Positions 44,851-55,175 are shown, counted from the stretch's first letter. The stretch is DNA of 64,000 nucleotides from an uncultured Flavobacteriaceae bacterium (GCA_947488345.1 CANKZQ010000002.1:620001-684000); one strand, 5' to 3'. Numbers and translations: made by a program. The notes: generated by a model not told the origin, from the sequence alone.

Positions 44851-45396
44851 ATGAAACGATTTATATGCCTAGCACTTATCTTATTTTGCTCGTGTCAGTC
44901 CTCCAATGATGCTATTGAGGGGTGGCAAAAAGTCTTTCAAAATGATGCAAATGGAAGCGTAAGTTTCGGTGATAAGTCAGCGCTCATTGATGCTGTAAGA
45001 CGGGGATATCCCGTTCGCATTGGTTGGGGTGGTAATCGTGTAGAACATGTCGCGGAAGCAGAATTTCTCACCATTTTTCAAGGAGAAGTTTTTGCGCAAA
45101 TAAAGACGATTCTTGGTCAGGCACCGCGTATAGACGGAGATTCTATAAAAATTCGATTTCGAACTCAGAATCATTGGACTAAAATTGCAGGAACTAATGG
45201 GTATTCAACTGCTTTTATGACCGATTACTTTAAAGATAGTCTAGTAGGTGGTGGTACCGATAGATATACAGCCACCACATGGTATGTATATTATCCTAAA
45301 AATTCGTCAGATATTGAAGCCCGTCCGCTTTGGAGAAAAGAATCTCCTAATTGGGAAAATTGGAACAAAACTAACTATAAGGATACTTCACGCTAA
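44851..45396 (+). CDS. Hypothetical lipoprotein
   Basis: The 181-aa protein starts at 44851 with a lipoprotein signal (MKRFICLALILFCSC). The mature part (GWQKVFQNDANGSVSFGDKSALIDAVRRGYPVRIGWGGNRVEHVAEAEFLTIFQGEVFAQI ... PLWRKESPNWENWNKTNY) is a small alpha/beta domain, rich in Trp. I recognise no family with confidence. It begins about 58 bp after the M20 gene, and a 55-aa membrane protein gene follows. Confidence 0.75.
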   Translation: MKRFICLALILFCSCQSSNDAIEGWQKVFQNDANGSVSFGDKSALIDAVRRGYPVRIGWGGNRVEHVAEAEFLTIFQGEVFAQIKTILGQAPRIDGDSIKIRFRTQNHWTKIAGTNGYSTAFMTDYFKDSLVGGGTDRYTATTWYVYYPKNSSDIEARPLWRKESPNWENWNKTNYKDTSR

Positions 45397-45415
45397 AATT
45401 AGAAAAACGAACATT

Positions 45416-45583
45416 ATGAATAAAAACAAGGTATTAATTCTTTCTTCTATTGCTATATTTTTATTAGGTATTGTGATGATTTATATCGGAGGTTTCTATG
45501 CACCCAAACCAATGCTCCCTCCTATTATTACTGGTGTTGGCTTTTTTATCATTGCCTGGGCACTTAAAGCTATTAGATCATAG
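45416..45583 (+). CDS. Small two-helix membrane protein (55 aa)
   Basis: The start at 45416 is inside track ORF 45248. The 55-aa product (MNKNKVLILSSIAIFLLGIV, IITGVGFFIIAWALK) has two hydrophobic helices joined by a short Pro-rich loop (YAPKPMLPP). The ATG is 20 nt after the previous stop and the ORF ends 4 nt before the next ATG, so the packing supports a real gene. Unknown function. Confidence 0.6.
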   Translation: MNKNKVLILSSIAIFLLGIVMIYIGGFYAPKPMLPPIITGVGFFIIAWALKAIRS

Positions 45584-45587
45584 ACAT

Positions 45588-46019
45588 ATGCTATTTCGAA
45601 AAAAGGTAATCTTTTATTTGGTACTTATCTATTCGATGCAAAGTTATGGACAAGAAATAGAAAAGAATCAATGGAAAAATCGTGTACTCATCATACTAAC
45701 TAACGATACAAAGAATGCTGAATATAACAAGCAGCTCCGTGAGTTTGATCGTGAGCTTCTTAACTTTAACGAACGAAAATTGATTGTTTATCGTGTAACT
45801 CCTGCATCATACAGCATAGGGCTGAAACCATCTGTAAAATCTATTTCATCGAAGCTTTATAAAAACTATAAAAAAACAAAAAGTGGCTTTGAGGTTATTT
45901 TAATCGGTCTTGATGGAGGCACAAAATTACGTAAAGACTCGCTACTCACTAAACAAGAATTGTACAGACTTATTGATAGCATGCCAATGCGAAAAAATGA
46001 AATTAAAAATAACGGCTAA
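45588..46019 (+). CDS. DUF4174-family secreted protein
   Basis: The 143-aa protein has a signal peptide (VIFYLVLIYSMQSYGQ). The mature part follows the DUF4174 pattern: WKNRVLIILTNDTKNAEYNKQLREFDRELLNFNERKLIVY, and FEVILIGLDGGTKLRKDSLLTKQELYRLIDSMPMRKNEI. This is a thioredoxin-like fold of unknown role. I start at 45588 (MLFRKK), because the track's extended start at 45498 lies within the preceding membrane protein gene. Confidence 0.85.
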   Translation: MLFRKKVIFYLVLIYSMQSYGQEIEKNQWKNRVLIILTNDTKNAEYNKQLREFDRELLNFNERKLIVYRVTPASYSIGLKPSVKSISSKLYKNYKKTKSGFEVILIGLDGGTKLRKDSLLTKQELYRLIDSMPMRKNEIKNNG

Positions 46020-46046
46020 TTATATATAGTTAAACATAAATTGGTT

Positions 46047-46975
<929 letters not shown>

Positions 46976-47061
46976 TAGCTGTACGTTTAATTATTTCAAA
47001 AACAATGCCTCGTTCGTTTGACTTAACGGTTTACCAAATATAAACGAATAAACAGCATACA

Positions 47062-48705
47062 TTAGGCATTCTTACGTTTCTTATAAGCGCTATATCCAAA
47101 CCAAAGTGCCAAAAAACCTAAGAAATAATAGAGATACGAAACACGTTCACCTGTTCCCGAAACAGTCGTGAACATACGATCCCAGCGAATCTTACTCGCA
47201 CCTTTACCATTCGTTTCCCAACTCAGCCAAATAAAGACAGGCTTTCCAACTACATGATCAAAAGGCACATATCCCCAGTATCGCGCATCCAACGAGTTTT
47301 GACGATTGTCACCCATCATCCAGTAATAATCTTGTTTAAAAGTATAACTGGTTACCTGTTCTCCATTGATAAAAATCTCATCTCCGTTAGCAATCAAGTC
47401 ATTGCGCTCATATTCTGAGATCAAACGTTTATAAAAAGGCAAGGTTTCTTTTGTTAAAGCGACCGTGGCTCCCTTTTTAGGAATATATAGCGGACCATAG
47501 TTATCATTATTCCAATCTAAATTGGCATTTCTCGGAAACACATCTCCGGCAACACCTTTCGGTTGTAATCTTTTTGTTACACTCTTCACATTTGGATTCT
47601 TGGCAATTTTAGCTGCTTCTTCATCGGTTAACGTGAGATAATACCCTACTTCTCCTCTATTATCACCTAAAACGAACCGACCATTATCGTCTACCAAACC
47701 TTCTCTTGCTCCATATCTATTTCGTAAAGACACACCACTAATTGTTTTGCCTTCTGTATTTATAAAAAAGTTATATTGTGTTCTCGCTCTATCGGGTAAT
47801 TCAGAGCGCTTTCCATTGATATATACGTAGCCATCAATTATCTGCAAGGTATCTCCAGCAATAGCTACACAGCGTTTCACCAAATTGGTTTTCTTATCTA
47901 TTGGTTTGTAAAAGTTCCTTTTCGGATGAAAGTCATTCATATCCTTCAAGGTATCTGCGGGTTGATTAAATACTACAATATCATTGCGTTTAATTTTCTG
48001 AAAGCCCGGCATTCGCATATATGGCAATTGAAATTTGTTCCAAAAAGAAGTTTTCTTTTTCGTCACATCGTCATCAAACACATACGACTTGAATTTTTTA
48101 GTCAATTTTTTCTTTGTAAAAGGTACGGGGATCGCTGGAATAGTATCATGTACCATCGGTGCGGCAACGGTTGTCATAGGAACTCGCGCACCGTAATGAA
48201 ACTTGCTCACCAGTAAAAAATCACCTATGTATAAAGATTTCTCTAAAGACGAAGATGGTATGGTAAAGGGTTGCATAAAATAGGTATGTACTAAGGTAGC
48301 CGCGATAATCGCAAATGCAATGGAACTTACCCATTCCCCAAGACTCGAACGAGGCACCAAGCTCCGATCTTTAATATAGGCGGCATCTGTTGCATAATTG
48401 ATATAGAAAAGATAGAATCCTAGGGTAACTATCACTAAAAAACTATCCAAACGTTTCGTAAAGCCGAAGCTACGGATGGTCTCAATCCACACCACTGGAA
48501 ACATCAATAGATTGATGATAGGTAAAAAGAGTAAGATAGTCCACCATTTGGGTCTATTTATAATTTTCATCAATACAATAGCATTGTAAACCGGTACAAT
48601 GGCCTCCCAAGCTTTTCTTCCTGCTCTGACATACAATTTCCATGTGCCTAAAAAGTGAATCACTTGAATCACTGAGAAAAATAGTAACCAACCCGTAAAT
48701 GTCAT
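47062..48705 (-). CDS. lepB: Signal peptidase I (long Bacteroidetes type)
   Basis: The 547-aa protein has several N-terminal helices (residues about 1-125), then the S26 catalytic regions: the Ser box FTIPSSSLEKSLYIGDFLLVSKFHYGARVP (usually PSxSM-type), the Lys box KRCVAIAGDTLQI, and the late motif YYWMMGDNRQNSLDARYWGYVPFDHVVGKP. A long insert sits between them. It cleaves Sec signal peptides. The size is much larger than E. coli LepB, but typical of this phylum. It lies 75 nt after dapB on the same strand. Confidence 0.93.
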   Translation of the reverse strand: MTFTGWLLFFSVIQVIHFLGTWKLYVRAGRKAWEAIVPVYNAIVLMKIINRPKWWTILLFLPIINLLMFPVVWIETIRSFGFTKRLDSFLVIVTLGFYLFYINYATDAAYIKDRSLVPRSSLGEWVSSIAFAIIAATLVHTYFMQPFTIPSSSLEKSLYIGDFLLVSKFHYGARVPMTTVAAPMVHDTIPAIPVPFTKKKLTKKFKSYVFDDDVTKKKTSFWNKFQLPYMRMPGFQKIKRNDIVVFNQPADTLKDMNDFHPKRNFYKPIDKKTNLVKRCVAIAGDTLQIIDGYVYINGKRSELPDRARTQYNFFINTEGKTISGVSLRNRYGAREGLVDDNGRFVLGDNRGEVGYYLTLTDEEAAKIAKNPNVKSVTKRLQPKGVAGDVFPRNANLDWNNDNYGPLYIPKKGATVALTKETLPFYKRLISEYERNDLIANGDEIFINGEQVTSYTFKQDYYWMMGDNRQNSLDARYWGYVPFDHVVGKPVFIWLSWETNGKGASKIRWDRMFTTVSGTGERVSYLYYFLGFLALWFGYSAYKKRKNA

Positions 48706-48780
48706 ATCTATATTTTAAAAATTATATTCCTGTTTTTTTTAATGGATCTTTACTTGCGCAGAAAGATGTCCGTCAAGGTA

Positions 48781-49482
48781 CTACAAATCCAACACATCTT
48801 TCATGGTATATACTCCATGCTTATGCTGTAACCACTCTGCGGCTATAATCGCGCCCAAGGCAAAACCATCTCTATTCTTTGCTGTATGTTTAATTTCAAT
48901 CTCATCAACTAAAGAATTATAAGCTACGGTATGTGTACCTGGTACTTTATCTATTCGTTTCGCTACAATAGGTATTTCATTCTTGTTTTTTGTTACATCT
49001 AATGCCCAATTATCTTTCGACGAATGGGCTATAATCCCTTCCGCAAGACTGATGGCTGTACCACTTGGAGCATCTAATTTTTGTGTATGATGTATTTCTT
49101 CTAATTGCACATCATACACATCAAAACGAGCCATCATTTTGGCTAGTTGTTTATTTAATTCAAAAAATAAATTAACACCTAGACTAAAGTTAGAAGCATA
49201 GATGAAAGCGCCATTTTCTTTGATGCAATTTGCCTTTGCCTCTTCGAATTTATCTAACCAACCCGTGGTACCTGAGACAATCGGAATCTTTAAGTTGAAA
49301 CACGTATTTATATTATTAAAAGCTTCTGATGGAATACTAAAATCAATCGCTACATCTGCCGATTCTAGCAGACCTTCTATACTTTCTCTATGTATTTTAG
49401 CACAAATTTCATGGCCTCTTTCCATGGCTAATCGTTCAATGGTCTTACCCATTTTACCATATCCAAACAATGCTATTTTCAT
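48781..49482 (-). CDS. dapB: 4-hydroxy-tetrahydrodipicolinate reductase
   Basis: The 233-aa protein has the NAD(P)-binding start IALFGYGKMGKTIERLA, the IPIVSGTTGWL strand, ASNFSLGVNLFFEL, the catalytic EIHHTQKLDAPSGTA, and a C-terminal substrate domain with GFALGAIIAAEWL. It makes tetrahydrodipicolinate for lysine and diaminopimelate. It starts 3 nt after the DUF5683 gene stop, inside a dense minus-strand cluster with partition genes. Confidence 0.97.
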   Translation of the reverse strand: MKIALFGYGKMGKTIERLAMERGHEICAKIHRESIEGLLESADVAIDFSIPSEAFNNINTCFNLKIPIVSGTTGWLDKFEEAKANCIKENGAFIYASNFSLGVNLFFELNKQLAKMMARFDVYDVQLEEIHHTQKLDAPSGTAISLAEGIIAHSSKDNWALDVTKNKNEIPIVAKRIDKVPGTHTVAYNSLVDEIEIKHTAKNRDGFALGAIIAAEWLQHKHGVYTMKDVLDL

Positions 49483-49485
49483 CTG

Positions 49486-50079
49486 TTAAAAATTAAAGTT
49501 TAGGGTAAATCCCATCATGGGACGATTGGTGTAAGATTCTGTAAATAATGAAGGTCTGAATGATAAGTTTTTGTCTAATGCTTTATCGGGTAAATGCGCA
49601 TCTACATTCGCTTCTAATATATTTAAGGCATACAAACCGATGGTAATAAATAAGGATAAATCTCTATTCTTTTTCAGTACTTCTTGCGCTCGCACCAAGC
49701 CATCTTCGCTAACTAAGATTGTACCATCCTCTCTGACGAACTCATCTCGTTGTCCGGCTCTTCGTAACTTAAAAGCTGTACGATATCGCTTAAACTCTTT
49801 ATCATTATCAACATAAAAATACACGCCTGTTCCTACAGCCGCCCAAACAATAGGCGCTTTCCAAAACTTTTTATTGTATAATTGACCTAAGCCAGGTAAT
49901 ACAGCTGAATAAAAAGCTGCTCGCGATGGCGACAATGGATCAATACCCTTGAAAGTTGTTATTTTTCTTTGTGTTCGCACTGTAGAGTCCTTTTCTACTA
50001 GCAACTCATCTTCTTGTCCACTAACCATCGTAGTAAACACTAAAAAAAACAGCACAATGTACAGTTGCTTTGTTTGCAT
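49486..50079 (-). CDS. DUF5683 membrane/secreted protein
   Basis: The 197-aa protein has a signal peptide (LYIVLFFLVFTTMVSGQ) and the DUF5683 core: PSRAAFYSAVLPGLGQLYNKKFWKAPIVWAAVGTGVYFYVDNDKEFKRYRTAFKLRRAG, and a later hydrophobic helix (LSLFITIGLYALNILEANVDAH). It ends MMGFTLNFNF, a possible outer-membrane strand. The role is unknown. Its position between parB and dapB is conserved in Flavobacteria. Gaps to its neighbours are 2-3 nt. Confidence 0.88.
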   Translation of the reverse strand: MQTKQLYIVLFFLVFTTMVSGQEDELLVEKDSTVRTQRKITTFKGIDPLSPSRAAFYSAVLPGLGQLYNKKFWKAPIVWAAVGTGVYFYVDNDKEFKRYRTAFKLRRAGQRDEFVREDGTILVSEDGLVRAQEVLKKNRDLSLFITIGLYALNILEANVDAHLPDKALDKNLSFRPSLFTESYTNRPMMGFTLNFNF

Positions 50080-50081
50080 GC

Positions 50082-50984
50082 TTACTGCAATAGCTTAATA
50101 ATCCTATTAAAATCTTCTTCTGAATGAAAAGGGATGGTGATCTTCCCTTTATCTTTTCCTGATAATTTCACAGCTACTTTATGTCCGAAAAAATCGCTGA
50201 TATCTTGTGTGCCATTGCGTATAAAAGAAGGAACCTCCTCTTTTTCTTTAGCGGCGGCACCGCTTGTCATAGGTTTCCCCTCTCTCAATGATTTTACCAA
50301 TTCTTCTGTTTGACGTACTGATAACTTATCACGGATGATCTTTTCGTATATATCCAGCTGGCTATCTTGATTCTCAACGGTTATCAAGGCTCTACCATGC
50401 CCCATGCTTAAGAAACCATCGCGCATGCCCGTTTGAACAATAGGATCTAACTTTAACAAACGTAAATAATTGGTGACGGTCGAACGATTTTTACCCACGC
50501 GTGTACTTAACTGTTCTTGTGTTAATTGTATCTCATCTATCAAACGTTGATATGAGAGTGCCACTTCAATAGGGTCTAAATCTTGTCGTTGTATATTCTC
50601 TACCAAGGCCATTTCTAGCATTTCTTGGTCATTTGCTAATCGTATGTATGCTGGAATCGTAGTTAAACCAATCAATTTAGAGGCCCTAAAACGACGTTCT
50701 CCAGAGACTAATTGAAATGTATTCGTATCCAATTTACGAACTGTAATTGGTTGAATAACTCCCAGTTCTTTAATCGAACTCGCTAGCTCTCTTAAGGCTT
50801 CCTCATTAAAATAGGTTCTTGGTTGAAACGGATTCACCTCCACCTTACTGATCTCTATTTCAACAATACTACCTACAACTTTATCGGCATTCTTATCTTG
50901 AATAGAATTGATATCATCAACAGAGTCCTTTAATAAAGCAGATAATCCTCTACCTAACGCTTGCTTTTTTACTGCTTTGGCCAT
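50082..50984 (-). CDS. parB: Chromosome partition protein ParB
   Basis: The 300-aa protein has the ParB N-terminus (ALGRGLSALLKD), the conserved NPFQPRTYFNEEALRELASSIKELGVIQPITVR and CTPase-type boxes (GERRFRASKLIGL, ALVENIQRQDLDPIEVALSYQRLIDE), a helix-turn-helix (TQEQLSTRVGKNRSTVTNYLRLLKLD) and a C-terminal dimerisation region. It spreads from parS sites. The start overlaps the parA coding region by 35 nt. I see no clear parS site here. Confidence 0.96.
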   Translation of the reverse strand: MAKAVKKQALGRGLSALLKDSVDDINSIQDKNADKVVGSIVEIEISKVEVNPFQPRTYFNEEALRELASSIKELGVIQPITVRKLDTNTFQLVSGERRFRASKLIGLTTIPAYIRLANDQEMLEMALVENIQRQDLDPIEVALSYQRLIDEIQLTQEQLSTRVGKNRSTVTNYLRLLKLDPIVQTGMRDGFLSMGHGRALITVENQDSQLDIYEKIIRDKLSVRQTEELVKSLREGKPMTSGAAAKEKEEVPSFIRNGTQDISDFFGHKVAVKLSGKDKGKITIPFHSEEDFNRIIKLLQ

Positions 50985-51747
50985 GTGTATTCTTTTTTAG
51001 AATTTCGTGCGCTAAATTAATATAATTTACCGCTCCTTTACTTGTTGCATCATATGCAATGATACTTTCTCCATAACTCGGTGCTTCACCAAGCCTAATA
51101 TTACGTTGTATAATGGTTTTGAAAACCATAGAATGAAAATGCTTCTTTACTTCGGCCACTACTTGATTTGATAAACGTAATCGAGAATCATACATAGTGA
51201 GTAGCAGACCTTCAATATCTAAATCGGCATTATGCACTTTTTGTACACTCTTAATGGTATTCAATAATTTACCAAGGCCTTCTAAGGCATAGTATTCACA
51301 TTGAATCGGTATAATCACGGCATTTGCGGCCGTCAAGGCATTTAACGTAATCAATCCTAAGGAAGGTGCACAATCAATAACAATATAATCGTAGATATGT
51401 TGAATAGGCTCTAATGCCTTTCTTAACATGTACTCTCTTTCATCTTTATCAACAAGTTCAATTTCAATAGCAACGAGATCGATATGCGCTGGAATGATAT
51501 CTACATTCGGCGAATTCGTCTTAACAATGGCCTCTTTTGCCGATATGGTATGCTCTAAAATCTGATAGGTTCCGTTGGTGACGCTCTCTACATCAATACC
51601 CAAACCAGATGTTGCATTAGCCTGAGGATCAGCATCTATAAGCAACACACGTTGCTCTAACACACCCAATGCTGCTGCTAGATTCACCGTTGTTGTTGTC
51701 TTGCCTACGCCCCCTTTTTGATTAGCAATTGCTATAATTTTCCCCAT
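50950..51747 (-). CDS. parA: Chromosome partition ATPase ParA/Soj
   Basis: The 265-aa protein starts IIAIANQKGGVGKTTTTVNLAAALG (deviant Walker A) and has VLLIDADPQANATSGLG, IDCAPSLGLITLNALTAANAV, and a conserved LLTMYDSRLRLSNQVVAEVKKHF region, as in Soj/ParA. It moves ParB-parS complexes. It is the first gene of the cluster; a terminator for the M16 gene separates it from the gene upstream. Confidence 0.97.
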   Translation of the reverse strand: MGKIIAIANQKGGVGKTTTTVNLAAALGVLEQRVLLIDADPQANATSGLGIDVESVTNGTYQILEHTISAKEAIVKTNSPNVDIIPAHIDLVAIEIELVDKDEREYMLRKALEPIQHIYDYIVIDCAPSLGLITLNALTAANAVIIPIQCEYYALEGLGKLLNTIKSVQKVHNADLDIEGLLLTMYDSRLRLSNQVVAEVKKHFHSMVFKTIIQRNIRLGEAPSYGESIIAYDATSKGAVNYINLAHEILKKNTHGQSSKKASVR

Positions 51748-51810
51748 TAAAAAATATAATTTTTCTGGCTATAAAAATACGATTATTTGGCAGTAATAAA
51801 AATGAAGTTT

Positions 51811-51853
51811 TGAACAAAAAAGAAAGCTGTTAATATGTCAAAATTAACAGCTT
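51811..51853 (-). terminator. Rho-independent terminator of the M16 peptidase gene
   Basis: AAGCTGTTAAT and ATTAACAGCTT pair over 11 bp around an 8-nt loop, and on the minus strand a T-rich run (TTCTTTTTTG) follows. It lies 27 nt past the stop. Confidence 0.85.
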
Positions 51854-51879
51854 CCTCTAAACCACTAGTAGTGTGATTC

Positions 51880-54726
51880 TTACTTTTTATCTTCAGGGTA
51901 TAATACCATTAAGATATGTCCTTTAGATAAGTACTTTTTCGCAACAGCTTGGATATCTTTAGCATTAATGCCATCGATATCTTTGGTGGCACGAACAATT
52001 TTTAACTTATCTGTCTTATTATAATCAGCGTTTTTCAATCCGTTGATCCAATATCTATTCTTCTTTAGATTCTCTTTATACTCTAATAATTGTGCTTCTT
52101 TTATTTTAGCAACATCCTTTTCTTCTGGACCATTATCAATAATTTGCTGTAATTCTTTTAAGGCAGCATCTTTTAATTTCGTCACATTTTCTGGCCCACA
52201 AGGAAAAGAAATAGAAAAATTATAAGAACCATAAGGAATCTTATTCATACTTCCTCGAGCTCCAGCACCGTATACACCCGCTTCTTCCTCTCGAAGTTTC
52301 TCGATCAATTTTATAGATAAGATCTCACCCAAACTCTTCAACATATGGTTTTCTTTACCATTGTATTCTGTTTCACCTCTAAAGCTCATTACCACCGTAC
52401 TTTTGGGTTCGGTACCTTTCTTTACAATCTTCTCATGTGACCCAGAACGAGGTCTAAAACTATGTTCTTTGTACGTCTCTCTGGTCTCGCTACTTGGTAA
52501 ACTAGCTATGTATAATTTGGCGTATTCTTTGATTTTAGCTTCATCCAAATTTCCTACAAAATAGAATTTAAAATCTCCTGCATTCGCAAAACGTTCCTTG
52601 TATTTTTCATAGGCTAATGCGTAATCTGCTTTATCTAAAGCTTCGGGTGTAGGAAATCCTAAATAACGTGCATTACCTTCGTTCATAAATTTTCCCGTTT
52701 CTATTTGAAAATAGATATTCGGATTTGATAATACATTTCCTAAAAACGCTTTCTGCTTGGCAATAAACGAATTAAACGCTTTATCATCCTTATTCAACGA
52801 AGTAAAGTATAAATGCGTTAATTGAAACAAGGTTTCTAGATCTTTCGGTGTTGATGATCCGCTAAGGCCTTCACTATTTTGACCAATAAATGGACGCACT
52901 CGTGCAATTTTACCTGACATCATCTTGCCCATTTCAATCTTGTTCATGCCGTTGATACCAGCCTCTGTCAAACCGCCATTCGCAACGCCAATTTTCTTCA
53001 CATCAGCATCAGAATATAAAGAAGTACCACCATAGCTAAACGCTTCCATCAATACTTCATCATCTTTATAATCAGTTTTCTTGTAGACAACTGTTGCACC
53101 ATTCACTAAAGTCAAGGTCATCGTTCCTAAATCCTCATTCTTCACTTGTTTAATAATCGCTCCAGCTTTCGGTAGCTCGCTCATTAAAGATTCCGCTACT
53201 TCTGTATCTTCATAAGGCTTGATCTCAGCACTTTCAACAGACGCCAATAAGTCCAGTACTTGTTTTTCCGTAGGCTTTACTACCCCCTCTTTTTCTGCTC
53301 CTGTGAATACTACAACTCTATTGTCTTTACGCAGATAATCTTTGATCAAGGCGTTCATTTCATTCAATTGAATCGAAGGCACCGCACGCTTGGTGAAATT
53401 ATATTCCCATTCAATACCTGGCATTGCTTCTTTTTGGAAAAAATTTCGAATATACTCGCCCGCATATCGTGCCGACTGTGTCTTATCTTTATTTTGAAAA
53501 GCCTTTTCCATACTCGCCAAGATATCTTTCTTCGCTCTTTTAAATTCACCCGCTTGAAAACCATAGCGCTTTACACGCTCATTTTCTTCCAATAAAGCTT
53601 TCAAGGCTGTTAATTGTCCTGTACCACTCGTCATGGCAAAAGACTGATAGGCACTCTTCCCTCTTGCGAAAGTACCACCATGCGACGAAGAACCGAAAAC
53701 GAATGGAGGATTCTCACTCTCTACTAACTCTCCTAAACGATTATTAATCATTTGAGAAAATAATCTTTTTACAATTGACTTTCTATATTCCTCTACCGTT
53801 GCTGCTGGCTTAGACGATGTTTTGTCTTTATACATCAAACGTACCTGATTAAAGGTAGATTCTTTATCTGTTTCAATAGAGACAAAGGTTTCTTCGTGAT
53901 TTGGTACGTCAAAAACCGTACGTTCTCTTGGATTTACAGCCGCTGGCACTTTACCAAAATGTGCTTTTATTTTTGCTTCTAGCTTGTCGACATCGACATC
54001 TCCAACAGCAACTACTGCCATTAAATCAGGACGATACCAATCTTTCTTGAATCGGCGTAAAGCCTCATAACTAAAATTCTCTAAAATTTTCTTTTTCCCA
54101 ATAGGCAAACGCTTTGCATATTTTGAGTTGTTCATCATTTTTGGCAAATAATTGGCCATCATTCTTTTATCGGCACCCAGGCCCAAACGATACTCTTCTA
54201 GTACCACACCTCTTTCCTTGTCGATTTCTTCATCAGTAAGATTGGTGTTAAAGGCCCAGTCTTCTAAAATTTGAAACCCCTTGTCTAGTTTTGCTTCGTC
54301 TTCACTCGGAATCGGCAAAATATATACGGTTTCGTCGAAACCTGTATAGGCATTTAAATGCGCTCCAAACTTCACTCCAATGCTCTGTAAGTAATCTACA
54401 AGTTCGTTTTTCTTGAAGTTTTTGGTACCATTAAAATTCATATGCTCCATAAAATGTGCCAATCCTTGTTGATCGTCATCTTCTAGAATAGAACCGGCAT
54501 TGACGGCCAAGCGCAATACGACTTTATTTTCTGGTTTACCATTATTTCTAATGTAATAGGTCAATCCGTTTTCTAGGGTACCCGTGCGTACATTCGGATC
54601 TACCGGAATTAAACCATCTTTGATTTCTATGGCTTTTTCTTTCGCGTCTTTAATGACGGTCTCTTGACTAAAACCTGCAACAACAAAAAGAAAAATTGCT
54701 GCTACATTTAATACTATTTTTTTCAT
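51880..54726 (-). CDS. M16 family zinc metallopeptidase (two-domain, pitrilysin-like)
   Basis: The 948-aa protein has a signal peptide (IFLFVVAGFSQ). The first M16 domain holds the inverted zinc motif GLAHFMEHMNFNGTKNF (HxxEH) near residue 85 and the late glutamate in GVVLEEYRLG. The C-terminal domain (PKSTVVMSFRGETEYN... EKLREEEAGVYGAGARGS) is the inactive partner half. It should be a periplasmic or outer-membrane-associated endopeptidase. I use ATG 54726 because the track extension (MSLINSFINHNH) is not a signal peptide. Confidence 0.92.
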   Translation of the reverse strand: MKKIVLNVAAIFLFVVAGFSQETVIKDAKEKAIEIKDGLIPVDPNVRTGTLENGLTYYIRNNGKPENKVVLRLAVNAGSILEDDDQQGLAHFMEHMNFNGTKNFKKNELVDYLQSIGVKFGAHLNAYTGFDETVYILPIPSEDEAKLDKGFQILEDWAFNTNLTDEEIDKERGVVLEEYRLGLGADKRMMANYLPKMMNNSKYAKRLPIGKKKILENFSYEALRRFKKDWYRPDLMAVVAVGDVDVDKLEAKIKAHFGKVPAAVNPRERTVFDVPNHEETFVSIETDKESTFNQVRLMYKDKTSSKPAATVEEYRKSIVKRLFSQMINNRLGELVESENPPFVFGSSSHGGTFARGKSAYQSFAMTSGTGQLTALKALLEENERVKRYGFQAGEFKRAKKDILASMEKAFQNKDKTQSARYAGEYIRNFFQKEAMPGIEWEYNFTKRAVPSIQLNEMNALIKDYLRKDNRVVVFTGAEKEGVVKPTEKQVLDLLASVESAEIKPYEDTEVAESLMSELPKAGAIIKQVKNEDLGTMTLTLVNGATVVYKKTDYKDDEVLMEAFSYGGTSLYSDADVKKIGVANGGLTEAGINGMNKIEMGKMMSGKIARVRPFIGQNSEGLSGSSTPKDLETLFQLTHLYFTSLNKDDKAFNSFIAKQKAFLGNVLSNPNIYFQIETGKFMNEGNARYLGFPTPEALDKADYALAYEKYKERFANAGDFKFYFVGNLDEAKIKEYAKLYIASLPSSETRETYKEHSFRPRSGSHEKIVKKGTEPKSTVVMSFRGETEYNGKENHMLKSLGEILSIKLIEKLREEEAGVYGAGARGSMNKIPYGSYNFSISFPCGPENVTKLKDAALKELQQIIDNGPEEKDVAKIKEAQLLEYKENLKKNRYWINGLKNADYNKTDKLKIVRATKDIDGINAKDIQAVAKKYLSKGHILMVLYPEDKK

Positions 54727-54851
54727 GTGATTGTGATTAATGAATGAATTAATTAAACTCAATATCTGATAGATTTTGAGAGTGTTAAAAATATTAAATT
54801 TTATCTGAAATTAGCTATCAAAAAATAATTTTAATTTTTTAAACTATTCTA

Positions 54852-54881
54852 TTGCTATACACAAAAGGATTTGTATATTTG
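54852..54881 (+). promoter_or_regulatory. Promoter of rpmH: TTG-N19-TATATTTG
   Basis: TTG at 54852-54854 and TATATTTG at 54874-54881 have the exact 19-bp spacing also seen at tRNA-Met. It predicts a leader of about 70 nt before rpmH. Confidence 0.75.
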
Positions 54882-54956
54882 CGCACGATTTTAGCGACGA
54901 CTTTTGAGACGTTGTTAACTCAAAAAGATACAAATACATTTATAAAGATATAAGTA

Positions 54957-55118
54957 ATGAGTAAAAGAACGTTTCAACCATCGAAGAGAAAGAGAAGAAA
55001 TAAACACGGCTTTATGGAAAGAATGGCAAGTGTTAATGGTAGAAAGGTATTAGCTAGAAGAAGAGCTAAAGGCAGAAAGAGACTGACTGTGTCATCTGAC
55101 CCAAGACCAAAGAAATAA
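54957..55118 (+). CDS. rpmH: 50S ribosomal protein L34
   Basis: The ORF is too short for the track: 53 aa starting [19 protein letters not shown] and ending in a basic tail ([14 protein letters not shown] then SSDPRPKK). The motif [23 protein letters not shown] is the L34 signature. The C-terminal SSDPRPKK extension lengthens it slightly over E. coli L34 (46 aa). It has its own promoter and a strong terminator, and carB follows. Confidence 0.97.
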   Translation: MSKRTFQPSKRKRRNKHGFMERMASVNGRKVLARRRAKGRKRLTVSSDPRPKK

Positions 55119-55141
55119 TGATATTCTCATCAATCATATAC

Positions 55142-55175
55142 AAGGTGTTACTTTTTTAAGTAACACCTTTTTTTA
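55142..55175 (+). terminator. Rho-independent terminator of rpmH
   Basis: AAGGTGTTACTT and AAGTAACACCTT are a perfect 12-bp stem around a TTTT loop and are followed by a T-run. Confidence 0.92.

Noticed and set aside
50082-51747. parS site near parAB
   Set aside because: I looked for a TGTTTCACGTGAAACA-like palindrome and saw none; a motif scan would be needed to exclude degenerate sites.
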